A stretch of DNA of 64,000 bases, taken from assembly GCA_015178975.1 (NCBI GenBank), contig WHVD01000020.1, positions 868,001 to 932,000 of the forward strand. The letters are read 5' to 3'. Under the pieces are notes generated by a model. It was not told where the DNA came from. It saw only the letters and a program-made list of their open reading frames with translations, and ran no database searches. A program made the position numbers and the translations under genes. This stretch comes from Hysterangium stoloniferum. Lineage: Eukaryota > Basidiomycota > Agaricomycetes > Hysterangiales > Hysterangiaceae. Below are positions 57,706-64,000 of the stretch, piece by piece; position 1 is the first letter of the stretch, and every line of letters starts with the position of its first letter.

Positions 57706-58462
57706 TTGCCCAGGGGCCAAGGGCGGCTCTCGAATCACATCGAAATCGCCAAGATGTCTTTGAGCTCGGAGTGTCATCAGGAAGTGTCTTGCAAATCAAG
57801 CGCTGAGGACTTACCTTCTATTTATGTTGGTTCAGCTGTCCCCATCATTGCACAAGAATCACCCACTATGGATGCTCAGGATTATCCAACACAAGTATCC
57901 ACAGAGTTTCTGACGACTACAATGGCTGCTGTTCGCGATAGTGCTCTTCGAGGCGTTCAGGTGGCCTGGGAATTGCGTATGGAGGAATTCGAGACTATGC
58001 AGCATCAACTTCTCGAAGCACAGCAGAAGAATAACATACCACAACCCACCTCTGCTGTCAACCCTCATAGAAGGGAACAGACCCGTGCCTGGAGGGAGAA
58101 ACAACAACCTTCATCACTACTAGATAGGTTGTCTCCACGGCCGGACGTACCGGGAAGCCTAATGTCATGGCACCAAAACCAGGCAGCAGCAGGGTACTTC
58201 CATGCCGTTGGAACCGTCGTTTTTGCACCGCCTTGAACCTCAGCCTGGGATGGGCGTGCCAGCTCTAGGTTCTCAAAAAGGATCGCAAGCAACGGAGAGG
58301 TGCATAAGGGAGGCGGAACAATATCAGTTGATGAAAGATGGGTCGGATGCATTGACTCATCAAGTTGATCATGGTCGACAGGAGAAGATGGACCTCGATG
58401 GAGGTTACGTGAGTGACGACCTAGACGACCTGGAGCAGGGGGTGTTGGAATTGCATCGTTGA
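57706..58462 (+). pseudogene. Post-pol ORF of gypsy element E2, frameshifted
   Basis: Two overlapping frames (57,706-58,236 and 58,202-58,462) together cover the homologue of the E1 post-pol ORF: IYVGSAVPIIAQESPTMDAQ, AAVRDSALRGVQVAWELRME, DRLSPRPD and DDLDDLEQGVLELHR. One frameshift near 58,210 is needed to join them. It begins 4 bp after the pol stop, so translation in the intact element could be coupled or by re-initiation. Function unknown. Confidence 0.45.
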
Positions 58463-58510
58463 ACCAGCCCGCTGCGAATTGCACACTGCGTTGCAGCGTG
58501 GGAGGGCGGG

Positions 58511-58790
58511 TGTAACGGGAGCGGACCTGGTGGCGGACTTGGCACGGAGCGGTCTACTGCCGTTGTCTCAGGGGGTAAAGAGAGGGTAGATAATTTTCTG
58601 ATCATTACACTGTTTCATTTCTATTATCTGTCGTTAGGGGGTTTAGTCTACGAATGCTAGCATAAATAGGGAAGCCACCCATTAGCTACAGGAGTCTTTT
58701 TCGAATGGGAGCCTATTCCTACTCTGTTCGTTCCTCTTCGTAAGAGCTCAAAGCGAAGGATTACGCTATCTCTAAAGCCGAACCTTTACA
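58511..58790 (+). mobile_element. 3' LTR of gypsy element E2
   Basis: 280 bp, TGTAACGGGAGCGG to GAACCTTTACA. Contains CATAAATAGGG near 58,660. Beyond 58,790 the DNA is gene A copy 4 (GGCCCGTCCAGGCACTATGG), equivalent to CTTGGCCCAGGGCACTATG near 17,190 in copy 3. The element is therefore inserted in gene A. Confidence 0.8.
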
Positions 58791-59510
58791 GGCCCGTCCA
58801 GGCACTATGGGAGATTGTATCCCAGTATTTATCCCTGTTACCCTTGGATCAATCCATCATCACCGGACACCATCGTAGACTTATTCACACCCGAAGTGGA
58901 GTCATGGTGTCTCGGCACTGCTTTAATGGATCAAGAACTTCAAAGCTCGCACACCATTCATCAATTGGCCAATCAACTACTGGACTTCGGGTTTCTGTGA
59001 CCAATTAAAGGCGATATTGAGGATGGAGATCTGGGGTCCATCGCTTTGTGGGACGTGGGCTATCGGGATAAAGTTACGGGCCATTTTGTAGTGTGTGGGA
59101 ATCTACATGAGTGGTTCTCTGAAACCTTCGGTATAGAACCGTTCGTCAAAGTTCATGTTAACCTCAACGAGCGAGAGTCTATATATTTAGACGAGGGTGA
59201 GAGTGTCACAATACGAGGCGGAAAACCAATGAGAAGGTATTTTTCGAGCTAGCACACTGGCCCAATCGTTCCTCAGTTTTCTGCCGCGTAGATAGACCTG
59301 TGATATTGGCAAAGCCAGTATCGACGATTTCTTTCAGCCCCATGTCACTATCGACAAATTCTCCTGGCCCTCGCCTGAAGTGCAGAAAGCATGGAGAGCA
59401 TACGCGCCGCTTTACATAGAGAAAAATGGGATCAAGGGTGTCTCTCCACACGAGTTCATGATCATTAAGCACAAAAGTCTTTTGGAAATGATACTGACCC
59501 CTTTGTGGCA
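58791..59510 (+). pseudogene. Gene A copy 4, C-terminal exons
   Basis: NPSSPDTIVDLF, LQSSHTIHQLANQLLDFGF then a TGA where other copies read on (58,998-59,000), VTGHFVVCGNLHEWFSETFG, ESVTIRGGKPMRRYFSS, and last exon FFQPHVTIDKFSWP and LYIEKNGIKGVSPHEFMI (to about 59,490). Uninterrupted at the family E site. N-terminal exons were displaced or lost at the gypsy insertion. Confidence 0.55.
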
Positions 59511-62500
59511 ACAGTAAACGAATGGGAGACACACGTCGGTCTGGAAATGCTTCAGAATTTGTTAGTTTCACTTCCCCCTTCATCCATGTCAGAGCCTGAC
59601 AGAGTAATTTAGTCACTCCGGAGATGTGGAACCGTGTACTATATTCCTGTTTGAGCCTACGTCTCCACGTTATATCTCTGGCCCTTCGGGGGGACCTGTC
59701 CGAGATGTGCAGTTGCGCGCTTCTTATGATGCGGAGCCCAGTTGGATAAATGACCCTGTGTGGCCGGACACGGTATTTGAGCGACACCCGTGAGTGTCGA
59801 TTTTGTCCTTATTTAATACTATTAACGTTTTGAATGAGGTTTGTAGGGTACTTTCAGCTACCTAGGGGCATATGGGAGGAGGATTAAACTCGGACACGAT
59901 CAAACCCATCGAACAGTTTTGTATCACGTCTAGCTACCATTCTCAGATATAAAAACTCTTTATTTACTGTAGCTCTCTCTCTCTTCTCATAATTCAATTG
60001 TGAACAAAAGATGTAAGAATACGTGAATGTTAATTTTCAAAAATAATTACAAAAAAAGTGTGACATTGCGTAACATGTGCTGGAGTCCTGCGTCTTGCGC
60101 TCATTCTTCCTCCCAGACTTTCTCGCATTCCCAGTCCTCGTCTTTCAGACTCTTTTCAGAGAGAAGAAACACCACAATGCTTGGACAAAGAAGTATGTCC
60201 TTCGTTCTTTCAATGGAAATCAGATTTCATCACTTATTATGCTTACGCCCCCAACCACGCGATCTAATAAGATCTACTTGAAGGCATCGACGTGTGCCTC
60301 CCGTGCTTGGATAGAGTGTGTGTGGGGGTGATGTGACGCGGATGCATGTGCAGCTGCATTGTGGGGATGCTTGGCTATCCGTGTATGTGAAGAGCATGCT
60401 GGAATCGAACCCGAAACGAGTGAGTAGGGTGTTTTTTTCTTCTGTCAGCTGAGTATGAGCAGGGAATTTTTGATGATTGAGTTGGTGGCGTTGGTGGTAG
60501 CACAGTAGCGGACCGCTGCTCAAGAACCTTGCTCCTGTCGAGGACACGGAGAAGGACAATTATGAGTGTTTGCCGACAGGGGGATATTGGGCTTGTCATG
60601 GACAAGGAACGAGGTCATTTCTTAACGAGTCGAAGCATCCTGAGGTCCGTCATACTCGTGTAATGTTTTCGAGCCTGTCTCCCCTGCAAGACTGACGGGA
60701 CTTCGCCCTCTCGGAAACAGCTGCTACATGCCATCAACATCGATACTCACACTTCCAGCCTTCCGCACATACCATCCCTGATCCTTTCTCACCCGCGCCT
60801 GTTCCTACACCGCAGAGCTCCCCATATCCTGTTTTGACTTTCAGATGCGTAAAATCGCGGACCGAATCAGTTCAGGCTGGTTATCCCACCCTCGCAGCCA
60901 TTTCCCATCTCACACGGCCGGTGTCCTACCCTCGTAGAAGTGCTGGTGTGGCCGCGGAACCAATGTTATCGACGGTGATCCCCTCGTTCATCCCGATGCC
61001 ATTGCCCGTACTCCAAGAACCCATGAAACCCACCATGTTCAAATCCCTCATCGGAAGAGTCCACGAGGAAATCTCGATGACGAAACAGCAAGATGCTCAA
61101 GGGTTCTTCGCATATATATTCTTAAAGCCCTGCGGCAACAAGCTAAAAACGCGTCCCGAAGCCAGAGCCTACTGTCATCTGCTTTCAGGTGGAACAAGAA
61201 TCCTGTGTATGTAGTGCAAGGGTGTGCGTGCTAGCTTGTGGATGAGCATGATGATTTGAGCGTGGGTATCCGACCCTGGCTTTAGAGAGGTGTTGTATGC
61301 GTGGGGAAAGCTGCGTGTGCGCGTAGGGGACAGGATGGGTAAACCTGCGGTTGAGTATTCGTGCCTGCGGTGCGAGGCAGGGGTTCCACCACAGACGTGA
61401 GTCTTTCATAGTGTCGTCTCAGTACCATAGGCTGATACCGACCAGGTCGTGTCCGTGGTGCGAGGCAGGGGTTCCACCGCAGACGTGAGTCTTTCATAGT
61501 GTCGTCTCAGTACTATAGGGTGATACCGACTAGGTCGTGGATGTGTTTCCAGACGTGCACGTGTTGCGGCTTTCCCTGACATCTTTGTTGTGCATGCGAC
61601 GAATTTTCTGCACTTGAGGTGGGTGCCTACAAAACGTGGTCAGCGGTGGTTATTCTCTCTTCAATGCGTGTCATGGACAAGGAGGGAGGCCTTTCCTTGA
61701 AGAATCGAGTCATCCTCAGGTACGTCATACCCGCCCCATGGATTCGAGCCTGTCTTCTCTCAAGGACTGACAGGACTCACGAATCTGGGACACACTGGGA
61801 CATGGCATCCACCCTCCAGTCAATATGCACACTTCCAGCCTTCCACATATACTATCCCCTATCCTTTCTCACCCAGGCCTGTACCTGCACCCAACAGCTC
61901 CTCGCGGCTTGCATTGCCTGGCTTAACTCCGGCCTCTCCCGTACAAAAGCCCCCTCCCTCCCAATCTTCAATGCCGTCCTGTTCGCAGCCATTCCCTACC
62001 GGTCGTTGGGGTTGATTGGACATGTGGAAGTTCCGTGTGCGTCATTGATGATATTAGACACCGTCGTTCGCCCGTCGTTCTTTTGTCATTACAGGCAGCA
62101 ATAATCCTTCGGTGCAGTCGAAAGTTGCGCCGGCAAGTGATACTGGGCCTGAACCCTCTGTGGAGTAGATTGCTATGATGGAGGATGCGGGATATACGTT
62201 ATATAATGAGTAACTGCACGCATACACGCATACATGCAATACATATATGTTTGCTGTGAACATAATAATGAACGTCTCACGATTAAGCACCACTGCAACA
62301 TGCAGGATTCGGATCGGAGAAGGATTGATGGGATATTATTTTCTAACCTGCAACTAACTGTCAAGATTGGTAATAAATGTCCAAAATGATATGAGGGTAC
62401 GAGGGTTTCTTTGAGTAGCAGCGGCGCGCGACAGGTATATGGTTACCCTCAGAGTCCATGACATTTTGCATGCGGAGATCTTTCCAAGATTCAACAGAGT

Positions 62501-62545
62501 GTAACGATTCTATGATGATGTTGATGAATTACATTGTCCAGGCGA
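59511..62545 (+). repeat. Downstream arm of the gene A unit, copy 4
   Basis: Collinear with 18,126-20,868. Extra material at about 60,235-60,760 partly duplicates 61,670-61,870 (GTCATGGACAAGGA occurs in both). A head-to-tail duplication of about 89 bp lies at 61,364-61,452 and 61,453-61,541 (CTTTCATAGTGTCGTCTCAG). A candidate exon is 60,834-61,214, in frame and conserved at 61,036-61,190 with copy 3. Empty site for the foldback element at 59,747-59,751. Confidence 0.6.
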
Positions 62546-62699
62546 GGGATAATTAGGGATGTCCACAGGGAGTGTAAGTAAAGGAAACACAGCCTATGTA
62601 ACTACAGTGTATTATTTAATATTATGTGCGACTACATGCGATAAAGAGAATGCAGCGTTATTGCTAACTGCAGAAGACGATCAATGGCTAATCCCCCTT

Positions 62700-63190
62700 A
62701 GCACGTCATGGTACTTGATTCGTTGTCGTCCGTCACGGGCGGAGGCAGAAACGATATTAGTGAACGCATACGCCCATTCTGTCATCTCAAAGATCATGCC
62801 CGTGAACTTATCGTAATGAGACGGTATTTGATCGACGAAAGAACCTGCAACTGTTACACACCTTATCGGTCGCGAACCACAATGATTATTGTTATGAAAA
62901 GGCAGGAAATCATCAGGTCACCTTGCGGTGGAGTGTTAAACTTTGTGAAGCGAAGACTGAAAGTGACGGCAAGCCGGTGTTGGTCAAAGTGACACTTTTG
63001 ATATAGTTTCCATGCTACCTCATTTCCTATCAAGACGTGTGGGAAGAATGCACCACATGAGATTAAATAGGCCAAGTAGTCCAATCACATTCATGTTCAG
63101 GGACCCTAGCATTGGTGCGTTCTTGGGCTACAGTAACGCACAAGACAATGTACTTTCCAAGTTTTTCATAATCCGGGCTCTGAACCTGCC
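62700..63190 (+). pseudogene. Gene A middle-exon fragment, copy 6
   Basis: Plus-strand homologue of 1,720-2,330 reversed: MVLDSLSSVTGGGRNDISER, RPFCHLKDHARELIVMRRYL, then LNRPSSPITFMFRDPSIGAF and LGYSNAQDNVL, with frameshifts between. No other exons are next to it. Confidence 0.55.
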
Positions 63191-64000
63191 TCCTCATAGC
63201 ACGAAGATTAAGTTACGGACCCGTTTCGTCTTGCTCCGTTCCCACCCACTCTTCGAAGCAGTCAGAGGGTACATTCAAACCTCCCAAGTGGGAATAGCGA
63301 GTTAAAAAATACCCAGAATGACCTCAAACATAAAGTAATATATATGCATACATGAGAGTAAGAACGGAAGATAGGAGTCATGCGTCTCGATCTACCATGA
63401 ACCAATAAAGATCACAGTCTCACAATATAGAGTAATATCTGTTGAGAACAGTTCGACTTTATATATGAGCTCAGACGTTCGGAATGAGGTGCCCATGCGA
63501 AGGCTTTGCCGAAACACCGGTTCCTGATCAAATGCCAAGTTGCCGGGACGCGTCGCTGTGTTTGGTCTGTTTGTTGTTGGTTAGCATTGCTCGAGGCACT
63601 TTTTGTTAGTAATCAAGTCTTCGCATAAAACGTAACCGAAATATGGATCCGATGACGAGTATATGCGCATATATTGTAGTGCCGTTAAGGGGGGGGGGGA
63701 AACTCCTAATTACGAATTTCTCCTTAATGATGCAATTGACTAGAAACTTCGAGCATCAAAAATTTCCCCTTTTTACTCCCCTAATAACTCTCCTAAAATA
63801 ATTAGAAAGTAAATAAAAAGTCCCAATATTTCGCCATATACCTGAGTGAAGTTTACTCACTCACTCACTGAGCTTCGAATTTAGACTCAATCCTTTCGAA
63901 TTCTTGTCTTCTACTCAACACTTTTGGTCCCACGTCATGTGCCCCGCACATGCTGTAGTGTGAGGGGCACACAAAAGATATTTCCCGTGCAAACCTTGCA
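63191..64000. other. Window end, no supported gene
   Basis: Short reading frame only to 63,305, then non-coding. Contains a run of 11 G (63,689-63,699). Nothing recognisable. Confidence 0.4.

Noticed and set aside
63689-63699. Run of 11 G as a regulatory G-tract
   Set aside because: Single homopolymer with no partner tracts; also a common place for sequencing error.
1-64000. CRISPR arrays, rRNA or ordinary tRNA genes
   Set aside because: None seen. Tandem repeats have no unique spacers, and the only tRNA-like promoter motifs are inside the foldback element.

Overview
The window is eukaryotic and very probably from a filamentous basidiomycete (Agaricomycetes). The signs are fungal introns of about 46-60 nt with GT..AG ends, a KDZ-type (Kyakuja-Dileera-Zisupton) transposase, Ty3/gypsy elements whose pol ends in a chromodomain-like tail, and several protein families I associate with mushroom genomes. 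It is transposon-rich accessory DNA. Almost every recognisable coding region is broken by stops, frameshifts or insertions, and many stops look like CGA-to-TGA or CAG-to-TAG changes. The best candidates for intact genes are two small secreted-peptide ORFs with TATA boxes and one short ORF inside a nested element.

Layout. 0-5 kb: copy 1 (minus strand) of a repeated gene family, here called gene A, with a helical N-terminus I compare to MLKL/HeLo-type bundles. A solo LTR carrying a 19-bp minisatellite sits in its 5' flank, followed by a small secreted-peptide ORF. 5.6-9.1 kb: decayed KDZ transposase. 10.7-11.1 kb: glutaminyl-peptide cyclotransferase pseudogene. 12.1-12.9 kb: solo LTR (family B). 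13.6-15.8 kb: zinc-knuckle protein remnant and an uncharacterised fungal family. 17-21 kb: gene A copy 3 and its downstream arm, with a small solo LTR and a SINE-like foldback element, both datable by empty sites in paralogues. 21.5-27.2 kb: two gypsy gag halves facing each other. 27.3-38.3 kb: a block bounded by long inverted repeats, holding a second family B solo LTR, a coiled-coil gene and a WD40 gene split by a family C solo LTR. 38.7-41.1 kb: decayed uncharacterised gene. 41.1-43.7 kb: AT-rich DNA with an LTR-like promoter preceded by heat-shock-element-like arrays. 43.7-47.7 kb: gene A copy 2 and the second secreted-peptide copy. 47.7-58.8 kb: two gypsy pol halves back to back, one containing a solo LTR inside a solo LTR. 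58.8-63.2 kb: gene A copies 4 and 6.

Main inference: the four gypsy halves are the 5' and 3' parts of two elements once in direct orientation. An inversion of about 26.8 kb, with both breakpoints at nearly the same place in gag (about 24,831 and 51,660), re-paired them. Eleven insertions with target-site duplications can be read directly, and gene A paralogues supply empty sites for five of them.
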